NCBI RefSeq assembly: GCF_002285795.1
Contig: NZ_CP022961.1
Span: forward strand, 5,584,001-5,648,000
DNA length: 64,000 bases
Source of the DNA: Plantactinospora sp. KBS50
Lineage (GTDB): Bacteria; Actinomycetota; Actinomycetes; Mycobacteriales; Micromonosporaceae
Direction of reading: 5' to 3'
Shown: positions 34,355 through 42,311 of the stretch, piece after piece
Numbering within the stretch: the stretch's first letter is position 1
How the letters are laid out: each line of letters opens with the position of its first letter
Translations under genes and position numbers: made by a program
Notes under the pieces: generated by a model
Databases searched by the model: none
Seen by the model: only the letters and a program-made list of their open reading frames with translations
What the model was told of the DNA's origin: nothing

Positions 34355-35799
34355 TTCTGACCGTCCCGTCGGTCCGGGAACGCGAGCAGACCCATCAATT
34401 GAGCAACCGACCCGGCCGCCGGCAACGCCCGGACGGCCCCGGACAGGGCGTCCGGGTCGTCGACGCGTGCCCACGCCGCGTTGAGCCGGAACTTCTCTTC
34501 CAGCTCCGGCTGTGTGAGCGGGTGCCCGGGGCCGCCTCGGGATGAGCCGACGCGATGCTCCCATCGCCGGCCGTCGCGCGTGCGTACGCGCAGCACCGCG
34601 CCGAACCGGCGCGGGAACTCGCGGTCGCAGACGTCGTCCGTCACGACGGTGACCTTCCGGGCCAACGCCATTCGCCGGGGATCGCGCAGCATGTCGTCGG
34701 TGAAGTCGTCGAGGTACACGCCGAGCCCGCCACCTCCCAGCAGGGCGGTGGCGACCGTGTAGGGCCCGGAGAACTTCGCGTGGTATCCGGATCGGGGTGC
34801 GATCTTCTCGGCGGCCGGCTCTCCGATGGTGCGCCGCGGCGCCCCGGCCACCCCCAGCTCGATCGCCTCGACGAGATCCGGGTCGAGCCCCTCGGCCCGC
34901 AGCGCCAGCGCGCAGTCGATCCCGGCGTGGGTGAAGTGGTTGGACGGGTAGGGCTTGTAGACCGTACGCAGCAGTTCCCAGCGAGTGCCCAGTTCCGCGG
35001 TGACGGCCTCCGGGTCGTAGGCGTCGTCAAGGTGGGCGCGCAGGAAACCGAACCGACCCTCGAAGACCGTGGGCGGCCCGGTGATCCCTTCGGCGGCGAA
35101 GGCCGCGGCCTCGACGCCGGCCTGCGCGCCCCAGCCGCAGTGCACCGGCTTGACCGTGCCGCCGGTCCGGTTCGCCTCCAGCAGCCCGGCGCCCATGCTG
35201 GCGGCGATCCCCAGCGCGGAGGCGATCCCGGCCGTGTCCAGATCCAGCAGCATGGCCGCGGCGGCGGCCGCGCCCACGGTCCCGCAGATGGAGGTGGCGT
35301 GCAGGCCCTTCTCGAAGAACAGCGAGTTGCGCAGCTGGGGTACGTACGAGGCCAGGCCCAGCCGGTTGCACACCTCGTCGCCGACCGCGATCGCCGTCAG
35401 CAGGCGAGCGCCGCTGCTCCCCCGCTCCTGGGCGACGGCCAGCGCCGCGGGTACCACGCAGGCGCTCGGGTGCAGCACCGAGGGCAGGTGGGTGTCGTCG
35501 AAGTCGAGGCTGTGCGCCAGCGTGCCGTTGACCAGGGCGGCGCCGGCCGCCGGGAGCAGCGGGCCGCCGGGCAGCACGGCCGCCTCCGGCCTGCCCCCGC
35601 GCCTGAGCATGAGCCGGGTCAATGCCCGGTGCGGCGCTGCCGGATCGGTGGCCGCGGAGGCGGCCAGGCTGTTGCCGAGGAAGTCGAGGACGCGGTTGGC
35701 CGCGTCCGCGGACACCGCGGCGGGCAGGGACGTACGGCTCTCCACGGCGAACGCCGCGAGCGTCCCGGCGATCGTCGCCGTGTCGAGGGAGCGCGTCAC
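34351..35799 (-). CDS. MmgE/PrpD-family protein
   Basis: This 482-aa MmgE/PrpD protein has FVAESR-like entry helices, GTLAHSLDFDDTHLPSVLHPSACVVPAALAV, KPVHCGWGAQAG and YKPYPSNHFTHAGID. The family includes 2-methylcitrate dehydratase, cis-aconitate decarboxylase and iminodisuccinate epimerase, all acting on small polycarboxylates. The conserved DDTH and KPYPSNHFTH stretches suggest an active enzyme. The specific reaction here is unknown; dehydration or epimerisation of a dicarboxylate intermediate is plausible. GTG at 35799 overlaps the cyclase stop by 4 bp. Confidence 0.88.
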   Translation of the reverse strand: MTRSLDTATIAGTLAAFAVESRTSLPAAVSADAANRVLDFLGNSLAASAATDPAAPHRALTRLMLRRGGRPEAAVLPGGPLLPAAGAALVNGTLAHSLDFDDTHLPSVLHPSACVVPAALAVAQERGSSGARLLTAIAVGDEVCNRLGLASYVPQLRNSLFFEKGLHATSICGTVGAAAAAAMLLDLDTAGIASALGIAASMGAGLLEANRTGGTVKPVHCGWGAQAGVEAAAFAAEGITGPPTVFEGRFGFLRAHLDDAYDPEAVTAELGTRWELLRTVYKPYPSNHFTHAGIDCALALRAEGLDPDLVEAIELGVAGAPRRTIGEPAAEKIAPRSGYHAKFSGPYTVATALLGGGGLGVYLDDFTDDMLRDPRRMALARKVTVVTDDVCDREFPRRFGAVLRVRTRDGRRWEHRVGSSRGGPGHPLTQPELEEKFRLNAAWARVDDPDALSGAVRALPAAGSVAQLMGLLAFPDRRDGQK

Positions 35800-36605
35800 G
35801 GCTCCACCAGCGCCAGCGGACGCACCGGCGCGCCGGTGGCGCCGATGATCGGCAGGGGGTTCATGACGATCGAGAACTCGCCCACCGCGCACTCGCGCAG
35901 CCGGGTCAGACACATCGTCTCCACGATGTTGATCCCGGCCTCGACCAGCATGATTCGGTGCACCGGCAACCGGGCGTGCCCGGACTCGGCCGGAATGTGC
36001 TCGAAGGCGATGGTCTCCCCGCCGACCATGGCCGGGCGGTGCGCGGCCAGCCAGCGCGCGGCTTCCTCGCCCGGTCCCGGTACACCCGCGGCCGACCCCA
36101 CGAACACATCGGGCCGGTGCCAGTGCCGCGACCAGCCGGTCGCGACGAGCACCACGTCGCCGGGCAGCAGCCGCACCCCGGCTCGCTTCTGGGCGCGCTC
36201 CAGGTCCGCGACGGTGATCTCGTATCCCGCGGGCAGCGTCTCGGTCCCGTGCTCCGCCGCGACATCCAGCAGTACGCCCCGGCCCACGGCCGGTGCCACC
36301 GTGTCGATACCCAGCTCGGCCAGGCCCCGGTGGCTCTGCGCGGGCGGAGTGGGGCGCCGCCCGAACAGGTAGCCGTCCTGCGAAACATGGCCGAGCGCGT
36401 CGACGTGGGTACCGACGTGCCCGCCCGTGATGATCAGCTCGTTGGCGGCGGAGCCGCCGTCCGCCCGAACCATGTCGCCGTGGCGCCGCTCCAGCGTCAT
36501 CCGGAACGGCGGATGGTTGGGCGACTGCGGCATTCCGCCGCGCATGGGATGAGCCAGGTCGATGACCTGCGCCGCGGCCAGCCGTTCCCAGAGCGCCGCG
36601 CTCAT
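35796..36605 (-). CDS. Cyclase-family metal-dependent hydrolase
   Basis: This 269-aa protein is of the cyclase/kynurenine-formamidase fold. The metal signature HxGTHxDxxxH is complete in GGHVGTHVDALGHV (about residues 62-75), and LLPGDVVLVATGWSRHW and FEHIPAESGHARLPVHRIML match the second half. Such enzymes hydrolyse formamides, cyclic amides (isatin hydrolase) or related N-acyl bonds, so a C-N hydrolysis step is likely. The ATG overlaps the CaiB stop by 4 bp. It is encoded within the long catabolic operon. Confidence 0.88.
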   Translation of the reverse strand: MSAALWERLAAAQVIDLAHPMRGGMPQSPNHPPFRMTLERRHGDMVRADGGSAANELIITGGHVGTHVDALGHVSQDGYLFGRRPTPPAQSHRGLAELGIDTVAPAVGRGVLLDVAAEHGTETLPAGYEITVADLERAQKRAGVRLLPGDVVLVATGWSRHWHRPDVFVGSAAGVPGPGEEAARWLAAHRPAMVGGETIAFEHIPAESGHARLPVHRIMLVEAGINIVETMCLTRLRECAVGEFSIVMNPLPIIGATGAPVRPLALVEP

Positions 36606-37801
36606 ATCGCACCTCGTTCCCGCAACAGCGTCAGCTCGGACTCGGTCAGGCTCAGCCGCTCGGCGAGCACCGCGGCGGTGTCGGCGCCGTGGGCACGCCC
36701 GGTCCAGCGGATCGACCCGGGCGACTCGGACAGTCGGTAGAGCAGGTTCTGCATGCGCAGCGGGCCGAGGTCGGCGTCCGGGACCGTGGTGATGGTGTCC
36801 AGCGCCTGGTACTGCGGGTCAGCCAGCACACCGCGGATGTCGTAGATCGGCGCCACGGCCGCCTCCGCCCGCTCGAACTCGGCGACCACCTCGTCCAGTT
36901 CGCGCTCCGCGATCCAGGCGCCGACATAGCCGTCCAGTTCCCCGGCGTGCTCAGCCCGGGTCGTCCCGGCGGCGAACCACGGCTCGTCGATCACCTCGGG
37001 GTGGCCGACCAGCCGCATCACCCGCTCGGCGATCGACTGCGACGACGTGGAGATCGCCACCCAACTGCCGTCGGCGGTCCGATAGGTGTTACGCGGGGCG
37101 TTGTTGACCGACCGGTTGCCGGTCCGCGGCTGCACGACGCCCAGTTGGTCGTAGACCGTGGCCTGCGGGCCGAGCAGGGTCACCAACGGTTCGACGATGG
37201 CCAGGTCGACCACCTGCCCGGCTCCCCCGCCGACCTCGCGATGACGCAGCGCGGTCAGGACCGCGTTGACGCAGCACAGCGCGGCCACCCCGTCTGCCAG
37301 TCCGAAGGGTGGCAGCGTGGGCGGACCGTCCGGTTCGCCGGTGACCGCCGCGAACCCGCTCATCGACTCGGCCAGCGTGCCGAAACCGGGGCGGCGCGCG
37401 TACGGGCCGAACTGGCCGAAGCCGGTGACCCGGGCGATGACCAGGCCCGGGTTGGCCTGCAACAGGCGCTGCGGGCTCAGCCCCCAGCGCTCCAGGGTGC
37501 CGGGACGGAAGTTCTCGATCAGCACGTCGGCGCCCGCGGCCAGGCGCAGCAGCACGTCCGCGCCCTCCGGGCGGCTCAGGTCCAGGGTGATGTTGCGCTT
37601 GTTACGCCCCAGCATCTTCCACCACAGGCCGATACCGTCCTTCGCCTGCCCGTGGTGCCGACTGGGGTCGGGCCGCCGGGGATGCTCGATCTTGATGACG
37701 TCCGCGCCGAAGTCCCCGAGTACCGTGGCCGCCAGCGGCCCGGCGAACAGGGTCGCGCAGTCGAGCACGGTCAGCCCGGCCAACGCCGCCCGCCCGGTCA
37801 T
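36602..37801 (-). CDS. CaiB/BaiF type III CoA-transferase (copy 1)
   Basis: This 399-aa family III CoA-transferase moves CoA between carboxylates through an enzyme-bound mixed anhydride. TVLDCATLFAGPLAATVLGDFGADVIKIEHPRRPDPSR is the N-terminal signature, GLWWKMLGRNKRNITLDL follows, and VVDLAIVEPL supplies the catalytic Asp. It probably activates the acid produced by the amidases of the operon. A second copy is at 53.5 kb. The ATG overlaps the amidohydrolase stop by 4 bp. Confidence 0.9.
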   Translation of the reverse strand: MTGRAALAGLTVLDCATLFAGPLAATVLGDFGADVIKIEHPRRPDPSRHHGQAKDGIGLWWKMLGRNKRNITLDLSRPEGADVLLRLAAGADVLIENFRPGTLERWGLSPQRLLQANPGLVIARVTGFGQFGPYARRPGFGTLAESMSGFAAVTGEPDGPPTLPPFGLADGVAALCCVNAVLTALRHREVGGGAGQVVDLAIVEPLVTLLGPQATVYDQLGVVQPRTGNRSVNNAPRNTYRTADGSWVAISTSSQSIAERVMRLVGHPEVIDEPWFAAGTTRAEHAGELDGYVGAWIAERELDEVVAEFERAEAAVAPIYDIRGVLADPQYQALDTITTVPDADLGPLRMQNLLYRLSESPGSIRWTGRAHGADTAAVLAERLSLTESELTLLRERGAI

Positions 37802-39264
37802 CGGGGATCCACCGGACGGGACGGGCGGGCGACGTACCGCCCGGCCGGCGGGCCGGACAGCTTCCCGCCGTCGAGAACCTGCCGCCCCCGCACGAACGTG
37901 TGCACGACCCGGGCGGTCATCCGCATGCCCTCGAACGGGGTGTACTCCTGCTGGGACAGCGAGTCCCGCGCCCGCACGGTCCAGGGCGAGTCCGGGTCGA
38001 TCAGGGCCAGGTCGGCGTCGTACCCCAGCGCGACGCGTCCCTTGCCGCCCAGTCCAAACCGGTCGGCCGGGTTCGCCGCGCTCAGGCAGGCGATCGTGTG
38101 ATGGCTCAGGCCCCGGCGAACCCCCTCGGTCAGCAGTCCGGGCAACAGGTACTCGACACCGCCGAACCCGGACCGGGCCAGGAACACGTCTTCGGCCGGG
38201 TCGCCGAACTTCTGTTCGGCGCGGCAGCATGCGTGGTCGCTGGCCACCCAGTCCACGTTGCCCGCCAGCAGGTGCCGCCACAACGCCTCCACGTCGGAGC
38301 GTGGTCTCAGCGGCGGGTTGACCTTGCCTCCGATTCCCGAGGCGGTCTCGATGTCCGCCATCAGGTGACCGATCGTCACCTCGCGTCTGAAGTCGACCTC
38401 CGGGAACGTGGTCGCCATCAGCATCGCGGCGTCGAGCGCCTTGGCCGACGACAGGTGCAGCAGGTTGATCGTGGGCAGGGCGGTCTCGTACGCCAGGTAC
38501 GACGCGATGGTCACGGCCAGCCCTTCGCTGTGTGCGGGTCGCGACGCGCTGTAGGCCGCGAGGCCCGTGAGGTCGCCCTGCTCGACCATCCGGGTGTACG
38601 CGGTCATGATCTCGGCCGTCTCGCAGTGCAGCGACAGCGAGATCGACGAGGCCAGGGCCGGTCGTGCGGCCCGGGCCGCCTGCACCCCGCGCATCACCGA
38701 CTCGAAGTGCGCCAGGTCGTACCGCTCGTCCGGCGGCGTCATCAGGAACGCCGACTGATCCGCCGACCTGCCGTGCAGCCCGTGCCCTCCGTAGAACATG
38801 AAGATCTTGAAGGAGGTGACGCCGAACCGGTCGATCAGCTCGGGAATCTCCTCGATGTGCCGGTTCATCATCGGGGCCAGGTGGAACCCGTAGTCCACAT
38901 AGGACCTCCCCGCGGCCTGTGCCAGCACCTGCGGGAAGAACTCGGCGTAGGCACCGGAGCGGTTCAGGTAGTACTGCCCGGTGCGCATGTAGCTGAGTCC
39001 GGTGGTCACGCCGCCCTGCGCCGCTGCGGCGCTCTCCAACTCGGCGTCGGCGTCCAACTGGTTGTAGATGCCCCAGTGCTGATGGGCGTCGACGGCGCCC
39101 GGGAAGACCAGCAGTCCGTCGGCGTCGACCACCTGGGCAGCGGGTCCCGGCAGGTGGGAGCCGAGCGCGACGATGACGCCGCCGCGTACCGCGACGTCGG
39201 CGGTGCGCGGCGGGCCGGGCTCGGGCCCGACCACGCTGCCCCCGCGGACGAGAAGGTCATACAT
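37798..39264 (-). CDS. Dihydropyrimidinase/hydantoinase-type cyclic amidohydrolase (1)
   Basis: This 488-aa amidohydrolase opens cyclic amides, imides or ureides. It has the full binuclear metal site of the family: DAHQHW (HxH), VTSFKIFMFYGG (carboxylated Lys), SLHCETAE (His), LLHLSSAKALD (His) and SDHACC (Asp). The N-terminal MYDLLVRGGSVV strand and the C-terminal RMTARVVHTFVRGRQV close the beta-sandwich. It overlaps the upstream racemase-like gene by 8 bp. Exact ring substrate is unknown. A second paralogue lies at 50.6-52.0 kb. Confidence 0.9.
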   Translation of the reverse strand: MYDLLVRGGSVVGPEPGPPRTADVAVRGGVIVALGSHLPGPAAQVVDADGLLVFPGAVDAHQHWGIYNQLDADAELESAAAAQGGVTTGLSYMRTGQYYLNRSGAYAEFFPQVLAQAAGRSYVDYGFHLAPMMNRHIEEIPELIDRFGVTSFKIFMFYGGHGLHGRSADQSAFLMTPPDERYDLAHFESVMRGVQAARAARPALASSISLSLHCETAEIMTAYTRMVEQGDLTGLAAYSASRPAHSEGLAVTIASYLAYETALPTINLLHLSSAKALDAAMLMATTFPEVDFRREVTIGHLMADIETASGIGGKVNPPLRPRSDVEALWRHLLAGNVDWVASDHACCRAEQKFGDPAEDVFLARSGFGGVEYLLPGLLTEGVRRGLSHHTIACLSAANPADRFGLGGKGRVALGYDADLALIDPDSPWTVRARDSLSQQEYTPFEGMRMTARVVHTFVRGRQVLDGGKLSGPPAGRYVARPSRPVDPR

Positions 39265-40096
39265 GGCGGTCCTCCTCGGGAAGCTCCCGGGCATGGCTGA
39301 CGGCGGGACCGAACAGCGCGCGCAGCCGCCGCACCTCCGTCTCCGGCGCCCGGTCGGTGTGGTAGCCCGGCACGTCGCGGTGCCACACGCCCTGCCGCCG
39401 GGTGCGGGCGAGCAGGTGCGCGGTCGACAGGGCCAGGCTGTTGGCGTCGAGGAAGGGCAGCCCGCCCACCTCGCGTACCCCGGCGGCGCAGAGCAGCTCG
39501 TTGGGTATCCCCTCGCCGGGGATGATGAGCTGTGCGCCCTCCGTCCGCAGTTGAGCCGCGGCCCTGTCGATCTCGGCGCGCAGTCCGGCCACCGCGCCCT
39601 CGGCCGCGCCCGCCTCCAGCACCTCGCGCCCCTCGGGCAGGTACCGGAATCCCACACAGGCCGCGGCGCAGCCGTACGCGTGGAGGTTCTCCCGCAGGAT
39701 CTCCTCCAACGCGGGCACGAACCCGATCACCCCGAACCGCAGCCCCTGCGACCGGGCGAACTCGAAGGCGACCTGTCCGTACCCGACCACCGGGATCGAA
39801 ACCAGACTGCGTGCCGCGGCCAGGCCCGGGTCCTGGCTGGTGCCGATGACGTAGGCGTCGTACCCGTCCTCCTGGGCCCGCAGCGCCTGATCGGCGAAGT
39901 ACCAGGAGAACAGCACCTCCAACTGCCCGAAGCGGACGTGATCGGCGGGGATCCGGGTCGGGTAGACCTCGGCGGGCAGGGTGTGGAAGTCCACCTGCGC
40001 CCCCAGGGCCGCCAGATCGCGCCGGTGCCGCGCGTAGCTGCGATCCAGCCACGGGTTCCGCCCGGCCACGGTGTGCTTCTGGAACCAGATCCTCAC
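39257..40096 (-). CDS. Asp/Glu/hydantoin racemase-fold protein lacking both catalytic Cys
   Basis: This 279-aa protein is of the Asp/Glu racemase superfamily by the two half-domain patterns YDAYVIGTSQDPGLAAARSLVSIPVVGYGQ and AQLIIPGEGIPNELLCAAGV. In hydantoin and glutamate racemases each half carries a catalytic Cys (ACFxDPGL-like and LGCAG-like). Here those positions read TSQDPG and PGEG, so a two-cysteine racemisation mechanism is not possible as written. It could be an isomerase, hydrolase or decarboxylase variant of the fold, or a binding protein. GTG at 40096; the preceding 145 bp hold a 21-bp tandem repeat. Confidence 0.82.
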   Translation of the reverse strand: MRIWFQKHTVAGRNPWLDRSYARHRRDLAALGAQVDFHTLPAEVYPTRIPADHVRFGQLEVLFSWYFADQALRAQEDGYDAYVIGTSQDPGLAAARSLVSIPVVGYGQVAFEFARSQGLRFGVIGFVPALEEILRENLHAYGCAAACVGFRYLPEGREVLEAGAAEGAVAGLRAEIDRAAAQLRTEGAQLIIPGEGIPNELLCAAGVREVGGLPFLDANSLALSTAHLLARTRRQGVWHRDVPGYHTDRAPETEVRRLRALFGPAVSHARELPEEDRHV

Positions 40097-40141
40097 CGCG
40101 CCCCACCGCCTCCGGGCCGCCCCACGGTGACACCACACCGC

Positions 40142-40204
40142 GCCGCCGCCCGACCACGACGGGCCGCCGCCCGACCACGACGGGCCGCCGGCCGACCACG
40201 ATGC
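40142..40204. repeat. 21-bp tandem repeat, three copies
   Basis: Three copies of a 21-bp unit (GCCGCCGCCCGACCACGACGG, one base over what may be varied in the last copy: GCCGGCC and GATGC) fill most of the gap between the iclR stop and the racemase-like gene start. Position just upstream of the second half of the operon suggests either a spacer or a protein-binding array. Confidence 0.75.
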
Positions 40205-40241
40205 GCCGGGGGCGGGGCCGGCCGCGCGCCGGCGGGAGCGG

Positions 40242-41003
40242 TCAGCGCAAGGGGTACCCGAGCCGCCGTGACAGCGCGGCCGTCTCCACCAGCAGGAGCG
40301 CCGACAGTTGGCCCACGACCGGCCGGAACCGCTCCAGTGGCCCGCAGACGCTCATCACCGCGGTCACCGAGCCCTTGGCGTCGAAGATCGGGGCGGCCAC
40401 CGAGCCGGCGCCCTCCTGCCGCTCGCCGAGGGAGGCCGCGAAGCCCTGGCTGCGGATGGCGGTCAGGGTGTGCCGCAGCGAACCGACATCCACGTCGGAG
40501 AGCGTGGCGAGATACCGCTCGCGGTCGGCCTCGTCGAGAAAGGCCAGGAACGCCTTTGACGATCCGCCGATGTGCAGCGGCACCTGAAGGCCCAGCGGGA
40601 CGGTCATCTTGACCTCCCTGGCCGGGGTGGTCTGATCCACATAGGTCCGGGACATCCCGGCCCGGATCGACAGGGTGGCCGTCTCCCCGGTGCGCTCCAC
40701 CAGCCGGCGCATCGGCTCCTGGGCGAATTCGCGCAGGTTGATCCGGGACAGGTACGCCTCGCCCAGCGCCAGGGCGGTCGGGCCGAGCGAGTAGCGGCGA
40801 GTCTCTGGATCGAAGCCGATCAGGTCGCTGGTGCGCAGCGTGTTGAGGATTCGGTGCACCACCGCCTTGGGCAGACCCAGGCGGCCGGCGATCTCGGTGA
40901 CGCCCAGCGCCCCCGAGTCGATCCGGGTGAACAGCAGCAGCACGTCGATCCCGCGCTCCAGCGCGCCGATGGTCTGTCTCTCCACCGAACCCGTCGCGGT
41001 CAT
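40242..41003 (-). CDS. IclR-family transcriptional regulator
   Basis: This 253-aa regulator has an N-terminal winged helix (QTIGALERGIDVLLLF, then VTEIAGRLGLPKAVVHRILNTL, residues 10-75) and a C-terminal IclR effector domain ending in GPLERFRPVVGQLSALLL. Such regulators sense aromatic or small carboxylic acids and control adjacent catabolic genes. GGAGGG lies 7 nt before the ATG at 41003. It sits in the middle of the long operon behind a 72-bp gap that contains TAATAT at 41067-41072 on the minus strand, a possible -10 for its own promoter. Confidence 0.92.
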   Translation of the reverse strand: MTATGSVERQTIGALERGIDVLLLFTRIDSGALGVTEIAGRLGLPKAVVHRILNTLRTSDLIGFDPETRRYSLGPTALALGEAYLSRINLREFAQEPMRRLVERTGETATLSIRAGMSRTYVDQTTPAREVKMTVPLGLQVPLHIGGSSKAFLAFLDEADRERYLATLSDVDVGSLRHTLTAIRSQGFAASLGERQEGAGSVAAPIFDAKGSVTAVMSVCGPLERFRPVVGQLSALLLVETAALSRRLGYPLR

Positions 41004-41075
41004 TCGACTTCCCTCCGGCACTGCCGTGCCCGTCCCGCCCCAGCCACCGGGCTGCGGCGCTTCGTGATATTACCG

Positions 41076-41459
41076 TCATGACCTGGCCGACTCATCGTCG
41101 AAGATGACGGGCAGGTAGGACATGGCTCGCCCGGCGCTGACCAGGATCGCGAGTTCCACCGCGCCGAGCACCTGGGCCTCGGTGGCGCCGAGCGACACCG
41201 CTTTGCGACCATGCGCGCGGGCCACCGTCGGCGAGCCGCCGACCGCGATGTCCAGCGCCATCACCATCAGTTCGCGGACGTACGCGGGCAGTCCCTGCGC
41301 GTCCGACTGCGCGGCGTTGTAGATCTCGTTGTAGCCGTTGAGGAAGGCCGGGTCGCGCGCCGCCAGCACCTCGTGCGTGGCCATGGTCTTCCCACCGCGC
41401 TGGCGACGGATCGTGTCAAGCAGTTCCTGCCCCTCAGGCGTGAGCTGCGGAGTCGTCAT
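41076..41459 (-). CDS. Carboxymuconolactone decarboxylase/AhpD-like protein
   Basis: This 127-aa CMD-domain protein is all alpha-helical: PAFLNGYNEIYNAAQ, LPAYVRELMVMALDIAVGGSPTVARAHGRKAVSLGATEAQVLGAVELAILVSAGRAM. The AhpD CxxC redox pair is absent (VGGSPT occupies the place), so a peroxidase role is unlikely; a carboxymuconolactone-type or structural role is possible. The gene overlaps the end of the nitrilase gene by 26 bp. Next downstream is iclR. Confidence 0.83.
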   Translation of the reverse strand: MTTPQLTPEGQELLDTIRRQRGGKTMATHEVLAARDPAFLNGYNEIYNAAQSDAQGLPAYVRELMVMALDIAVGGSPTVARAHGRKAVSLGATEAQVLGAVELAILVSAGRAMSYLPVIFDDESARS

Positions 41460-42309
41460 GTCTCTCGTCCCTTCTGGTTGCGGCACCAGGCCCTGCCGGC
41501 TCGGAGTCGGCGAGCAGGTGGATGGACTTCCTGGCCCGGTCCAGCTCGGCCGCCGTGAGCACGGCGGTGACCGTCGCCGGTCCGCTGGCGGCCGTGGCCA
41601 GCACCGCACCGGCGGGATCGACGATGCGGCTGCCGCCCATCCGCCGCCACCGACCGGTGGGCGCCCCGAAGTCGTGCCGCCCGCATCCGTTGCAGGCCAG
41701 CAGGTAGGTCTGACAGTCCAGGGCCCGCGCGACCGGCAGCACCCGCCAGTACCGGCGCTTGGCCGCCGAGTCACCGATACCGCCGGCGCTGCCCCCGGCC
41801 CAGATCGAATTGATGTTGACGATGATCTCGGCCCCCTGGACCGCCTGTGCCTTGACGTACTCGGGAAACCAGGCGTCATAACAGATCGCCACGCCCAGCA
41901 CGCCCAGCTCGGTGTTGATCACTGCGGGCGGACCGCCGGCGGCGAACCAACGCGCCTCCAGACCCGGCAGGTGCCGCTTGCGGACCACGGCGAGCAGCCC
42001 CCGGGGGCCGAACACGGCGGCGCTGTTGAAGACGGTCCCGTCCGGTCCCGCCTCGGCGAAGCCCACAACGGCGTGCGCTCCGCCGGCCACGGCCGCCCGT
42101 TCGATCCGGGCCAGGCGGGGGCTGTCCCCGACCCGCTCTGCCGGAACCCGGTCGTGCACGGGAAACCCGGAGAGGGCCAGTTCGGGAAAGACCAGCAGAC
42201 GCGGCGACCCGTCCCCGTCGGCACCCAGCCGCTCGATGATCAGGTCCAGGTTGCCGTCCACCCGGCCCGGCTCGAACTGGGCCAGCTCAGCGACCAGCGT
42301 TTCGATCAC
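41434..42309 (-). CDS. Nitrilase-superfamily amidase (N-carbamoylase-like)
   Basis: This 291-aa carbon-nitrogen hydrolase has the complete triad: Glu43 (FPELALSG), Lys111 (RKRHLPG) and Cys143 (ICYDAWFPE). The family hydrolyses amides, carbamoyl groups or nitriles. Beside two ring-opening amidohydrolases it probably removes the ammonia or carbamoyl group from the open-chain product (half-amide or N-carbamoyl acid). The GTG at 42309 is 2 bp after the previous stop. The 3' end overlaps the CMD gene by 26 bp. Confidence 0.9.
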   Translation of the reverse strand: MIETLVAELAQFEPGRVDGNLDLIIERLGADGDGSPRLLVFPELALSGFPVHDRVPAERVGDSPRLARIERAAVAGGAHAVVGFAEAGPDGTVFNSAAVFGPRGLLAVVRKRHLPGLEARWFAAGGPPAVINTELGVLGVAICYDAWFPEYVKAQAVQGAEIIVNINSIWAGGSAGGIGDSAAKRRYWRVLPVARALDCQTYLLACNGCGRHDFGAPTGRWRRMGGSRIVDPAGAVLATAASGPATVTAVLTAAELDRARKSIHLLADSEPAGPGAATRRDERHDDSAAHA

Positions 42310-42311
42310 GG

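Noticed and set aside
37798-42309. Classical D-amino-acid hydantoin pathway (hydantoinase, racemase, carbamoylase)
   Set aside because: The three families are present, but the racemase-fold protein lacks both catalytic cysteines and the cluster continues into CoA-dependent steps, so I did not name it a hydantoin pathway.
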